From contig MFAF01000139.1 of assembly GCA_001774505.1 (NCBI GenBank), forward strand, positions 8,262-18,691: DNA of 10,430 bases, given 5' to 3'. Shown here piece after piece: positions 1 to 5,926 of the stretch. Both the position numbers and the translations under genes were made by a program. Every line of letters begins with the position of its first letter. Positions within the stretch are counted from its first letter, which is position 1. The stretch comes from Candidatus Coatesbacteria bacterium RBG_13_66_14 (GTDB taxonomy: Bacteria; RBG-13-66-14). Below the pieces are notes generated by a model, which had not been told where the DNA came from, searched no databases, and worked only from the letters and a program-made list of their open reading frames with translations.

Positions 1-7
1 GGCCCCG

Positions 8-580
8 ATGCGCAGGGCAACGATTCTCCTGTTTTTAGCCCTGATACTTCCCGCCGCGGCCCTGAGCCCCGGGAAGGTCGTGTTCCAGAACGCCTACCCC
101 GAGAAGGGCGGGGAGAGTTCGTACAACCTGAAGACCACCTTCACCTACGGCGTGGACGACGAGATAAACTGCCGCTGCTACTACGGAGGCCACACGCTGG
201 AGGAATGGATAGACTACGCCCACGAGCTGCACCCCGGCGCCCAGTACTCCGGCTACTTCCACATCGTGAACCTCACCCTGGACCCCAAGGCGGATTGGCC
301 CCACGACGACAACCAGTGGTGGACCGAGGTGACGGACCCCTCCCTGGACTGGGACCAGTGCGGCGGATACTCGCTCCTGCCCAATGAGTTCGGCGACGAC
401 ATCTACGGTTTCGAAACCGACCTGAACTCCTACGGCGCGGAAGGGGCCCACGGCACGCACACCGTGGAGTACAAGGTGGTCATCGAGCTGGTGGACGACT
501 GGGACCCGCTGCGCGGCGAGTACATGTGGCAGACCGACGTGACCGTCGCCGAGGGCTCTTTCAAGTGGATCGTGCCCTGA
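8..580 (+). CDS. Small secreted protein of unknown function, copy 1
   Basis: A 190-residue protein that I do not recognise. Residues 1-20 form a signal peptide: RR near the N-terminus, a hydrophobic LLFLALIL core and a small-residue AAAL region, so the protein is probably exported. The mature part has no membrane segment and is rich in acidic and aromatic residues. Landmarks are VVFQNAYPEKG (24-34), NCRCYYGG (54-61), WPHDDNQWW (97-105), a third cysteine in DQCGGY (116-121), and YGAEGAHGTHTVEY (142-155). The alternating hydrophobic pattern suggests a beta-sandwich. It is the first of two tandem paralogues; the next gene starts 83 bases downstream. The start is only seven bases from the window edge, so its ribosome site is mostly outside the window. 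The start is supported because it gives a proper signal peptide and aligns with the start of copy 2. Existence of the gene is well supported; its function is unknown. Confidence 0.82.
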   Translation: MRRATILLFLALILPAAALSPGKVVFQNAYPEKGGESSYNLKTTFTYGVDDEINCRCYYGGHTLEEWIDYAHELHPGAQYSGYFHIVNLTLDPKADWPHDDNQWWTEVTDPSLDWDQCGGYSLLPNEFGDDIYGFETDLNSYGAEGAHGTHTVEYKVVIELVDDWDPLRGEYMWQTDVTVAEGSFKWIVP

Positions 581-663
581 GCCGCGATCGGTGTATACCA
601 CCTGACCGACCGGGGCTGATAGCCGTTCAGCAACCGACCACTGAAAGCCATGAGAGGTTGGGG

Positions 664-1221
664 ATGATAAAACCGGGCGTCATTGTGTTGCTGGCGCTGT
701 CATGCTCCGCGATGGCCCTTGAACCGGGCGAGGTAGTGTTCCAGAACGACTACCCCGAAAAGGGCATGGAGAGCACGTACAACCTGAAGGGCACCTTCAC
801 CTACGGCGTGGACGACGAGATAAACTGCCGCTGCTACTACGGCGGCCACACGATGGGGGAATGGATAGACTACGCCCACGAGCTGCACCCCGGCGCCCAG
901 TACTTCGGCCTCGTCCACTTGGTGAATATCACCCTGGACCCCGCGGCGTATTGGCCCCACGACGACAACCAGTGGTGGGTCGAGGTGGCGGACCCATCCC
1001 TGGAAAGGGACCAGTGCGCCGGTTACGCCCTTCTGAGCAACGACGACCGCTTCGGATCCTACCTGAACTCCTACGGAGCGGACGGGGCCCACGGCACGCA
1101 CACCGTGGAGTACAGGGTGGCCATCGAGCTGGTGGACGACTGGGACCCGCTGCGCGGCGGGTACATGTGGCAGACCTACGTGACCGTCGCCGAGGGGAGC
1201 TTCAACTGGGTCGTGCCCTGA
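664..1221 (+). CDS. Small secreted protein of unknown function, copy 2
   Basis: A 185-residue paralogue of the gene just upstream, roughly three quarters identical to it by eye. The same landmarks recur: VVFQNDYPEKG (24-34), NCRCYYGG (54-61), WPHDDNQWW (97-105), DQCAGY (116-121) and YGADGAHGTHTVEY (137-150). There is a five-residue deletion around residue 127 relative to copy 1. The reading frame is open further upstream, but the ATG at 664 is preferred. It gives a hydrophobic signal peptide (VIVLLALSCSAMA), it aligns with copy 1, and a purine-rich GAGAGG lies about ten bases before it. The extra N-terminal residues from an earlier ATG would be the end of copy 1 read in another frame. The signal peptides have diverged much more than the mature regions. 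The strong terminator just downstream suggests both copies form one short transcript. Function unknown. Confidence 0.82.
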   Translation: MIKPGVIVLLALSCSAMALEPGEVVFQNDYPEKGMESTYNLKGTFTYGVDDEINCRCYYGGHTMGEWIDYAHELHPGAQYFGLVHLVNITLDPAAYWPHDDNQWWVEVADPSLERDQCAGYALLSNDDRFGSYLNSYGADGAHGTHTVEYRVAIELVDDWDPLRGGYMWQTYVTVAEGSFNWVVP

Positions 1222-1241
1222 GCGGACCTTGAGTTAAATTG

Positions 1242-1270
1242 AAACGGAGGGTCGGCCCTCCGTTTTTTTT
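1242..1270 (+). terminator. Intrinsic terminator of the tandem secreted-protein pair
   Basis: A perfect ten-base-pair stem, AAACGGAGGG at 1242-1251 and CCCTCCGTTT at 1256-1265, encloses a TCGG loop. It runs into eight T residues at 1263-1270. It lies 20 bases after the stop codon of the second secreted-protein gene. The aminotransferase gene converges on it from the other side. Read on the minus strand the T tract is weak, so it probably acts mainly on the plus strand. Confidence 0.9.
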
Positions 1271-1278
1271 AACGACTT

Positions 1279-1304
1279 GGCGACCGTGGACGGTCGCCCC
1301 CACG
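1279..1304 (+). repeat. Palindromic repeat, left copy flanking the aminotransferase
   Basis: A perfect hairpin, GGCGACCGT (1279-1287), GG loop, ACGGTCGCC (1290-1298), is followed by CCCACG. The same element, with one base difference over 26, occurs at 2726-2751 on the far side of the aminotransferase gene in the same orientation. No T tract follows on either strand, so it looks like a dispersed palindromic repeat and not a terminator. Confidence 0.8.
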
Positions 1305-1366
1305 GAATGTTTTTGGGGTCGTTTTGGTTTTTAACGACGTAAAAGGTTGGCTCGCGGGTGTGAATC

Positions 1367-2608
1367 TTATCGGTCAGGGGTTGTAATCGCGGAACTGGGG
1401 TCCAGCGCGCCGCGCTGGTTGTACGCCCCGATACCGGCCACCAGCACGTCCATGGCGTGCTCCAGCTCATCGCAGTTCAGGACGTAGGCGATGCGGATTT
1501 CCCGCCCGCCCAGCCCCGGCGTGGCGTAGAACCCCGGCCCCGGAGCGACCATCACCGTGAAGCCCTCCACGGAAAAGTCGGTGAGCAGCCATTGGGCAAA
1601 GCTCTCCACGTCGTCCACCGGGATCTTCACCAGGGCGTAGAAGGCGCCCTGGGGCTTCTGGCAGACCACGCCCTCGATCTCCTGGATCCTTTCGTAGACG
1701 ACGTCCCGGCGGCGCTGGTACTCGATGCGCGACTGGGCGATGTAGTCCGACTCGTCGGAGTAGGCGGCGGCGGCCACCACCTGCCCCAGGGCGGGCGGGC
1801 AGAGCCTCGCCTGGGCGTAACGCAGCACCGCCTCCATCAGGCGGTTGTTGCGGCTGATGACGCTGCCGATGCGGGCGCCGCAGGCCGAGTAACGCTTGGA
1901 GATCGAATCTATGACTATCGCCCGCTCGTCCATCCCCTCCACGTCCAGGATGCCGACGGCGGCGACCCCGTCGAAGGTGAACTCGCGGTACACCTCGTCG
2001 GAGATGACGTAGAGGTTGTGCTTTTGGGCCAGGGAGGCGACGCGCTCCATCTCCGCCCGGGTGTACACGGCCCCGGTGGGGTTGCCCGGCGAGTTGACGA
2101 TGATGGCCCGCGTGCGCGGGGTGATCCGCTCCTCGAACTGCTCCACCGAGGGGCAGCGGTAGCCGTTCTCGGGGAAGGTGGTGATGGGCACCAGCCGCAC
2201 CCCCGAGGTGACGGCGAAACCGTTGTAGTTGGTGTAGAAAGGCTCGGGGATGATGAACTCGTCGTCCTCGTCGCCGATGGCCATCATGGCGAAGCTGATG
2301 GCCTCCGAGCCGCCGGTGGTGGTGACGATGTGGTGCGGCTCGAAGTGGTGGCCCAGGGGGGCATAGTATTTTACCAGGGCCGCGGTGAGCGCAGCATCGC
2401 CCTGGGAGAGGCCGTACTCGATGACCTTCGGCTGGTAATCGCGCAACGCCTTCAGGCCCGCCGGGATGGTGGGCAGGTCCGGCTGGCCGATGTTCAGATG
2501 GAAGACGTGGATCCCACGCTGCTTGGCCGCGAGGGCGTAGGGGACGAGCTTGCGGATGGGGCTGGCCGGAATCCTCTCGGCCCGTTTGGAGAGCGGCGGA
2601 CGCGACAT
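1367..2608 (-). CDS. PLP-dependent class I/II aminotransferase
   Basis: A 413-residue cytoplasmic fold-type I aminotransferase of the aspartate-aminotransferase superfamily, which transfers an amino group between an amino acid and a 2-oxo acid. Landmarks in order are: HLNIGQPDLPT (37-47); TTTGGSEAI (96-104), the phosphate-binding loop region; EPFYTNY (122-128), with the aromatic cofactor-stacking position; NSPGNPTGAVYT (172-183), with the PLP-contacting asparagine N176; SDEVYREF (203-210), with D204 and Y207; SISKRYSACGARIG (235-248), whose K238 is the Schiff-base lysine; and REIRIAYV (369-376), whose R372 is the expected carboxylate-binding arginine. All key residues are present and the length is normal, so it should be active. 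The SKRYSACGARIG version of the lysine motif is known from bacterial aspartate-type enzymes, but substrate cannot be read from it. The start at 2608 is preceded by a GGGGG tract as a weak ribosome site. No operon partner; both neighbours are convergent or distant. Confidence 0.95.
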   Translation of the reverse strand: MSRPPLSKRAERIPASPIRKLVPYALAAKQRGIHVFHLNIGQPDLPTIPAGLKALRDYQPKVIEYGLSQGDAALTAALVKYYAPLGHHFEPHHIVTTTGGSEAISFAMMAIGDEDDEFIIPEPFYTNYNGFAVTSGVRLVPITTFPENGYRCPSVEQFEERITPRTRAIIVNSPGNPTGAVYTRAEMERVASLAQKHNLYVISDEVYREFTFDGVAAVGILDVEGMDERAIVIDSISKRYSACGARIGSVISRNNRLMEAVLRYAQARLCPPALGQVVAAAAYSDESDYIAQSRIEYQRRRDVVYERIQEIEGVVCQKPQGAFYALVKIPVDDVESFAQWLLTDFSVEGFTVMVAPGPGFYATPGLGGREIRIAYVLNCDELEHAMDVLVAGIGAYNQRGALDPSSAITTPDR

Positions 2609-2724
2609 CGTTACCCCCGGGATGATTTTCCGCTGGAAGGATACACCGGCGCGGCGGTTCCTTCAAGGGCGGCGGCGCCATTTTCGTGTGATGGACGCAT
2701 GGACGGGTGTCCAGACGCGCCTGC

Positions 2725-2751
2725 GGGCGACCGTGGACGGTCGCCCCTACG
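2725..2751 (+). repeat. Palindromic repeat, right copy flanking the aminotransferase
   Basis: The arms are GGGCGACCGT (2725-2734) and ACGGTCGCCC (2737-2746) with a GG loop, followed by CTACG. It is nearly identical to 1279-1304, differing at the base before ACG. It opens a 250-base run of consecutive hairpin units upstream of the aminotransferase gene. Confidence 0.8.
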
Positions 2752-2772
2752 TGTAGGGTTGGCGGTCTTGAC

Positions 2773-2800
2773 GTAGGGGCGGGTGTCCACACCCGCCCGT
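2773..2800 (+). repeat. Palindromic repeat hairpin beginning GTAGGGGCGGG
   Basis: The arms GGGCGGGTGT (2777-2786) and ACACCCGCCC (2789-2798) pair perfectly around a CC loop. The unit begins with GTAGGGG, as do the units at 2881 and 10220. The related hairpin at 8035-8056 has the same GGGCGGGT arm. No T tract follows on the plus strand. It lies in the spacer upstream of the aminotransferase, so it could be transcribed in that leader. Confidence 0.75.
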
Positions 2801-2880
2801 GCATTTTAGCCACCATACTCCTGAATGGGCGGAGATACCATCCCCTGCCGCTTTCAGCCCTCATCCGTGATTGCGATGAC

Positions 2881-2946
2881 GTAGGGGCCGACCGACGGCG
2901 AGCCGTTCAGGTCGGCCCGTGGCGGCCCGCAGAGGGGCCGCCCTAC
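2881..2946 (+). repeat. Compound palindromic repeat with GTAGG/CCTAC ends
   Basis: A branched inverted repeat. The outer ends GTAGG (2881-2885) and CCTAC (2942-2946) are complementary. Inside are two hairpins: GGGCCGACC (2885-2893) with GGTCGGCCC (2910-2918), which itself contains ACGG/CCGT, and GGCGGCCC (2921-2928) with GGGCCGCC (2935-2942). No reading frame of note. It resembles a small non-coding mobile repeat built from hairpin modules; the same outer ends occur at 10220-10284. Confidence 0.7.
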
Positions 2947-2963
2947 ATCGGTCAATGCGTATA

Positions 2964-2986
2964 GGGCGGGGAATCATTTCCCCGCC
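2964..2986 (+). repeat. GC-rich hairpin repeat
   Basis: Nine-base-pair perfect stem, GGCGGGGAA (2965-2973) and TTCCCCGCC (2978-2986), with a TCAT loop. It matches the arm of the terminator hairpin at 7939-7960 (GGCGGGGAC) except at the stem tip. It is followed by GCTTTC, not a real T tract, so terminator activity on the plus strand is doubtful. Confidence 0.6.
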
Positions 2987-2997
2987 GCTTTCACGCC

Positions 2998-3056
2998 CCC
3001 TGCCCCGACCCTCACCCTAATCCGTCGGTGCGCCGCTCCCTAAAAGGGAGAGGGGA
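2998..3056 (+). repeat. CCCTCACCCTAATCC-type dispersed repeat
   Basis: The stretch contains GACCCTCACCCTAATCC (3007-3023) and then a hairpin, CTCCCT (3036-3041) and AGGGAG (3045-3050), ending AGGGGAC. From general familiarity, this arrangement (CCCTCACCCTAA followed by CTCCC-AAAGGGAG-AGGGGA) recurs as an intergenic repeat in many unrelated bacterial and metagenomic genomes. It is non-coding here and closes the repeat cluster between the aminotransferase and the secreted-protein genes. Confidence 0.6.
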
Positions 3057-3070
3057 CATACTTACAGAAA

Positions 3071-3092
3071 GGGGAACCCCGCGGGGTTCCCC
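3071..3092 (-). terminator. Terminator hairpin of the first GATase-like/Ig secreted gene
   Basis: GGGGAACCCC (3071-3080) and GGGGTTCCCC (3083-3092) pair over ten bases with a GC loop, 20 bases beyond the stop codon of the minus-strand gene. Read on the minus strand, the hairpin is followed by TTTCTG, a weak U tract. Almost the same hairpin follows the other two paralogues. Confidence 0.7.
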
Positions 3093-3112
3093 AACTTTAC
3101 CGGGACCGGTGA

Positions 3113-4231
3113 TTAGAACTCGGAGGCCTTGATGGCGCCCCAGGTGGTATCAGCAACGGCACCTTCGGTGTCGAAGGTCCAGACGAAGTCGTCGCCCATC
3201 TCGTTGCCCTTGGCGTCGGCCAGGCCGCCGTCCACGGTGCAGGAGATGGTATCACCCTCGCGCATCGGATCGGCGGGGTCGAAGGTGCAGAGGACGTCCT
3301 TGGGATCGGTGTCGTCTATGTCCAGGTCGCCGGCGATGCTGCGGGTCGAGTCGAAGGCGACGCTGACGGAGGCGCCGGATTTCAGGGCGCGGCCGTCGGA
3401 AAGCGAGGTGTCGCGGGCGGTGAAATCTATCGTGGTGAGGTCAACCTTGGAGAGGTCGTCCTTGCAGTGGAAGATGATGTTGCTGTCGAGCGGCACATCC
3501 ACCTCACCGTCGTCGGGGTCCATCCCGTAAACATAGGGCGGTTCCAGGTCGGGCTCGCCGCCCCACATGAACTCGAGGATGTTCTCCCAGAGTTCCTGCT
3601 CCTGGCCGCCGCCCATGTAACTCGCGTAGAGACCGGTGATGACGCCCTCGCCGTTCTCGGCCTCCATGAGACCCGCCTGGCCGGACGTCTCGGTCGCGGT
3701 CCAGCCGGTCACCGGGCTGGCCGTGGTCCAGGGGTAGCGGTGATGGTAACCGCCGAAGCCCCAGCCGTGCATGTCCAGTGTCCAGGGATCAATACCATCG
3801 ACGATGTCGTGGCCAGCATCCCAGACGTAGTGGGCCGAGGTAAAGCCCATCGAGGTCGGGTTGCCGGCACCCATGGCGGTCTCAAGGCCGGAGTCGTAGG
3901 AGCCGTGGGCGTACCAGTTCACATAGTGCAGCTTCGCGTAATCGGTGTAGTAGGTCGTCAGAGCGGTGTAATCGCTGGTGGTGAAGGAGGTGTAGTTTAT
4001 CGCCGCGACGATGCACATATCCCAGGTTCCACCGGTCAGGCCCGTAATGAAGGTGGGCCAAGTGTTGCCGTCGTAGTAGGTAACGGAGCAGCCCGGCCAC
4101 AAGCTGCCCAACGCGCCGGCGAGGTAGTTGCCGCCATACGTCGAGTCGTACTTGACGATGATGGCATCGGGATCCTGGGCGAAAGCGGCCGCTACGACCA
4201 GGACAGTAAGCAGTAGTGCTACTTTTTTCAT
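3113..4231 (-). CDS. Secreted protein: GATase-like domain plus Ig-like domain (paralogue A)
   Basis: 372 residues. Residues 1-18 (MKKVALLLTVLVVAAAFA) are a typical signal peptide. Residues about 22-222 show alternating strands and helices (DAIIVKYDS, SVTYYDGNTWPTF, WDMCIVAAINY, ALTTYYTDYAKLHYVNWYAHG, GHDIVDGIDPW), which I read as a divergent ThuA/class I glutamine-amidotransferase-like fold. No nucleophile-elbow cysteine or catalytic triad is visible, so an enzymatic role is not supported. Residues about 229-355 are a bacterial Ig-like domain (PPYVYGMDPDDGEVDVPLDS to GDDFVWTFDT), as found in Big_5-type surface proteins. The protein ends TTWGAIKASEF. The ATG at 4231 is chosen over an upstream one because AAGGAGG sits five bases before it and the signal peptide starts there. 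Its N-terminal domain is clearly diverged from those of B and C, while the Ig-like domain and tail are close to theirs. Probably an exported surface or periplasmic binding protein. Confidence 0.88.
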   Translation of the reverse strand: MKKVALLLTVLVVAAAFAQDPDAIIVKYDSTYGGNYLAGALGSLWPGCSVTYYDGNTWPTFITGLTGGTWDMCIVAAINYTSFTTSDYTALTTYYTDYAKLHYVNWYAHGSYDSGLETAMGAGNPTSMGFTSAHYVWDAGHDIVDGIDPWTLDMHGWGFGGYHHRYPWTTASPVTGWTATETSGQAGLMEAENGEGVITGLYASYMGGGQEQELWENILEFMWGGEPDLEPPYVYGMDPDDGEVDVPLDSNIIFHCKDDLSKVDLTTIDFTARDTSLSDGRALKSGASVSVAFDSTRSIAGDLDIDDTDPKDVLCTFDPADPMREGDTISCTVDGGLADAKGNEMGDDFVWTFDTEGAVADTTWGAIKASEF

Positions 4232-4271
4232 CTCACCCTCCTTGACTTTAGTGTGAACCCAAAGTTCTTTC

Positions 4272-4300
4272 AACAAAGTTTTTGCGCATGCGCCAGTCAA
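4272..4300 (-). promoter_or_regulatory. Weak candidate promoter of paralogue A
   Basis: Read on the minus strand, TTGACT at 4295-4300 is a good -35 match. Seventeen bases later comes TTTGTT at 4272-4277, a poor -10. The spacer contains the perfect palindrome GCGCATGCGC (4284-4293), which could be an operator. The whole spacer up to 4603 is noticeably more AT-rich than the genes. An alternative is TTGGGA, 17 bases, TAAAAC further upstream on the same strand. Which one is used cannot be settled from sequence alone. Confidence 0.25.
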
Positions 4301-4482
4301 AAAAATATCAAACTTGCGTCGCTGACGCTTTCAGTTCGGTCTAGGTTTTAGTCGCCTTTATTCCAATTCCCAATATCATCGGCACAGTAGGAATACTAAC
4401 TTAAAAAACGCTCACGCGCAAGCCTTTTTTCCGGGGATTCAGCGGTTGCAGTTCTTATTAAAAAAAACATAAACAACGACAT

Positions 4483-4509
4483 AAAAAGGGGAACCCCGCG
4501 GGATTCCCC
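4483..4509 (-). terminator. Extra copy of the paralogue terminator hairpin
   Basis: GGGGAACCCC (4488-4497) and GGGATTCCCC (4500-4509) pair with one mismatch around a GC loop. Read on the minus strand a run of five T residues follows. It repeats the hairpin at 4559-4582 but has no gene immediately before it; paralogue B already ends in that nearer hairpin. It is either a backup terminator or what remains of a duplicated or deleted paralogue. Confidence 0.6.
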
Positions 4510-4552
4510 GGCCAAGGCCGTTTTTAGTCGAGCGCCGCGTTTTTCATCGAGC

Positions 4553-4582
4553 AAAAAAGGGGAACCCCGAGCGGGGTTCCCC
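4553..4582 (-). terminator. Intrinsic terminator of paralogue B
   Basis: GGGGAACCCC (4559-4568) and GGGGTTCCCC (4573-4582) form a perfect ten-base-pair stem with a four-base loop. On the minus strand it is followed by six T residues (4553-4558). It lies 21 bases past the stop codon of paralogue B. This is the best-formed of the four related hairpins in the cluster. Confidence 0.88.
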
Positions 4583-4603
4583 AGACATACTCTCGACGGG
4601 AGA

Positions 4604-5704
4604 CTAGAAGTCGGCCTTGATGGCGCCCCAGGTGGTGATGTCCACGGCGGCGCCGGTGTCGAAGGTCCACACGAAGTCGTCGCCCATCTCGTTCCCGCGG
4701 TTGTCGGCCAGCATGCCGTCCACGGTGCAGGTGATGGTCACGTCATCGTAGAAGTCATCGGCCCCGGTCCAGGTGCAGACCACGTCAGCCGGGTCGGTGT
4801 CGTCAATGTCCAGGTCGCCGGGCAGGGTCCGGGCCGGGGAGGCGAGGACGCTCAAAGCGCCGCCGGCGCTCACGGTGCGGCTGCCGGTCAGAGTGGAGTC
4901 CTTGACCGTGAAGTCAATGGTGTCGGTATCCACCTTCGAGATGTCGTCCACGCAGTGGAAGACGACGGTGGAGTCAATCGGGACGTCCACTTCGCCGTCA
5001 TCGGGATCCATCCCGTTGACATACGGCGGGTCGAAGTCCTCGATCAGGCCTTCCATCAGGTTCTGGATCATGTTGTTCAACAGTATCCAGCCGTCGCCGG
5101 ACCAGTGTTTGGCGTCGCCGGGGTACATGTTCACGCCCGCGACGTTGAAGTCGGCGTTGACGGCGCAGTAGATGACGCTCGTGGTGTTGTCGGCGACCCA
5201 GGTGGCCGGGGATTCCTTGGTCACGTAGGTCCAGTAGTAGATGTTCGTGATGGAGGAAACGCCGTCCATGAAGGGGTGGGCGTCGTCCTTGGAGCCCAGG
5301 TTGGTGTTAGAGTACGCGCCGGAGCCGTTGTGGGTCATGGGGGCGTAGTTGGCGTCGGTCATGAGCCGCCCCTGGAGGCCCCAGCCCGAGGTCCAGGAGA
5401 AGTCGTTGATGACGACCGTGCCGCCGTCGTCCACGTAGTCGGCCAGGTTGTTGCCCATCTGCGTCGGGTTGGAGTAGGTGTAGTTACTCCAGGTGAAGAC
5501 GCAGCCGTACTCCGCCATCTCCGCCACGGTGGGGGTGTAGGACTGGCAGTTGACGAAGTACACATCTTCGTAGAAGGGGTCGCCGGCGATGTTCGTGGTG
5601 ACGCCCGAGGTCGAGCCTGGATCGCAGTGGGCGATCATCAGGTCGTACTGGTCCGCGAAAGACGCTACGACCATCAACGCAAGCAGGATAACAAGCTTCT
5701 TCAT
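4604..5704 (-). CDS. Secreted protein: GATase-like domain plus Ig-like domain (paralogue B)
   Basis: 366 residues. Signal peptide 1-17 (MKKLVILLALMVVASFA). Residues about 19-217 form a GATase1/ThuA-like domain: YDLMIAHCDPGST (20-32), YGCVFTWSNYTY (66-77), LADYVDDGGTVVINDFSW (87-104), HPFMDGVSSI (143-152), and a last helix at 203-217. The order of strand, helix and the DGGTVVI strand fits a flavodoxin-like amidotransferase fold, but a catalytic cysteine-histidine-glutamate triad is not evident. Residues about 225-350 form a Big_5-type Ig-like domain (PPYVNGMDPDDGEVDVP, then FHCVDD with C251, VVCTW with C310, TCTVDG with C326). The tail is TTWGAIKADF. AAGGAG lies six bases before the ATG. It aligns almost without gaps to paralogue C throughout. 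It has its own promoter candidate and terminator, so it is a single-gene unit and not part of an operon. Role unknown, probably surface or periplasmic. Confidence 0.9.
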   Translation of the reverse strand: MKKLVILLALMVVASFADQYDLMIAHCDPGSTSGVTTNIAGDPFYEDVYFVNCQSYTPTVAEMAEYGCVFTWSNYTYSNPTQMGNNLADYVDDGGTVVINDFSWTSGWGLQGRLMTDANYAPMTHNGSGAYSNTNLGSKDDAHPFMDGVSSITNIYYWTYVTKESPATWVADNTTSVIYCAVNADFNVAGVNMYPGDAKHWSGDGWILLNNMIQNLMEGLIEDFDPPYVNGMDPDDGEVDVPIDSTVVFHCVDDISKVDTDTIDFTVKDSTLTGSRTVSAGGALSVLASPARTLPGDLDIDDTDPADVVCTWTGADDFYDDVTITCTVDGMLADNRGNEMGDDFVWTFDTGAAVDITTWGAIKADF

Positions 5705-5746
5705 CTTTATCTCCTTCGTGTCTAGGGGGGAAAGGACAACAGGTAC

Positions 5747-5775
5747 ACTTTACCAACAATTTAGACGCAGTGCAA
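5747..5775 (-). promoter_or_regulatory. Extended -10 promoter of paralogue B
   Basis: On the minus strand TTGCAC (5770-5775) is followed after exactly 17 bases by TAAAGT (5747-5752). The -10 box is preceded by TGG, giving an extended -10 element TGGTAAAGT. Transcription would start near 5740, leaving a leader of about 36 bases that contains AAGGAG. The TGGTA core recurs before mltG and before the lipoprotein gene. Confidence 0.5.
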
Positions 5776-5889
5776 GACTTTTTTCCCGGGCGACCGCTGC
5801 GGAGAGTGTTCTATGGTCCGCGCACCTGTTTATCGTCGAACCTTGATATTTAAACCTCTGCCGACACCGCCACCGCCGAACGAAATGGA

Positions 5890-5919
5890 GGAGGGGAACC
5901 CCGGACGGGGTCCCCCTCC
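5890..5919 (-). terminator. Terminator hairpin of paralogue C
   Basis: A 13-position stem (5890-5902 with 5907-5919, one A-C mismatch) contains the same GGGGAACCCC core as the hairpins after A and B. It starts seven bases beyond the stop codon. The T tract on the minus strand is poor (CCATTTC), so release may depend on the unusually stable stem or on Rho. Confidence 0.65.
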
Positions 5920-5926
5920 AGCGGGG

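Noticed and set aside
208..213. Internal ATG-started frames inside both small secreted proteins (about 205 and 861, plus strand)
   Set aside because: They are in another frame from the conserved paralogous reading frame, and give arginine/proline-rich translations typical of shifted GC-rich genes.
1457..2776. Long plus-strand open frame (439 codons) opposite the aminotransferase
   Set aside because: The minus strand encodes a complete aminotransferase with all motifs; the plus-strand translation is rich in D, G, V and H with no recognisable motif and runs into repeats.
2725..2986. Possible CRISPR array from closely spaced palindromic units
   Set aside because: Units differ in sequence and length, spacing is irregular, and no cas gene is near.
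4509..4525. Plus-strand terminator CGGCC-AA-GGCCG followed by five T residues
   Set aside because: The stem is only five base pairs with a two-base loop, and no plus-strand gene leads into it.
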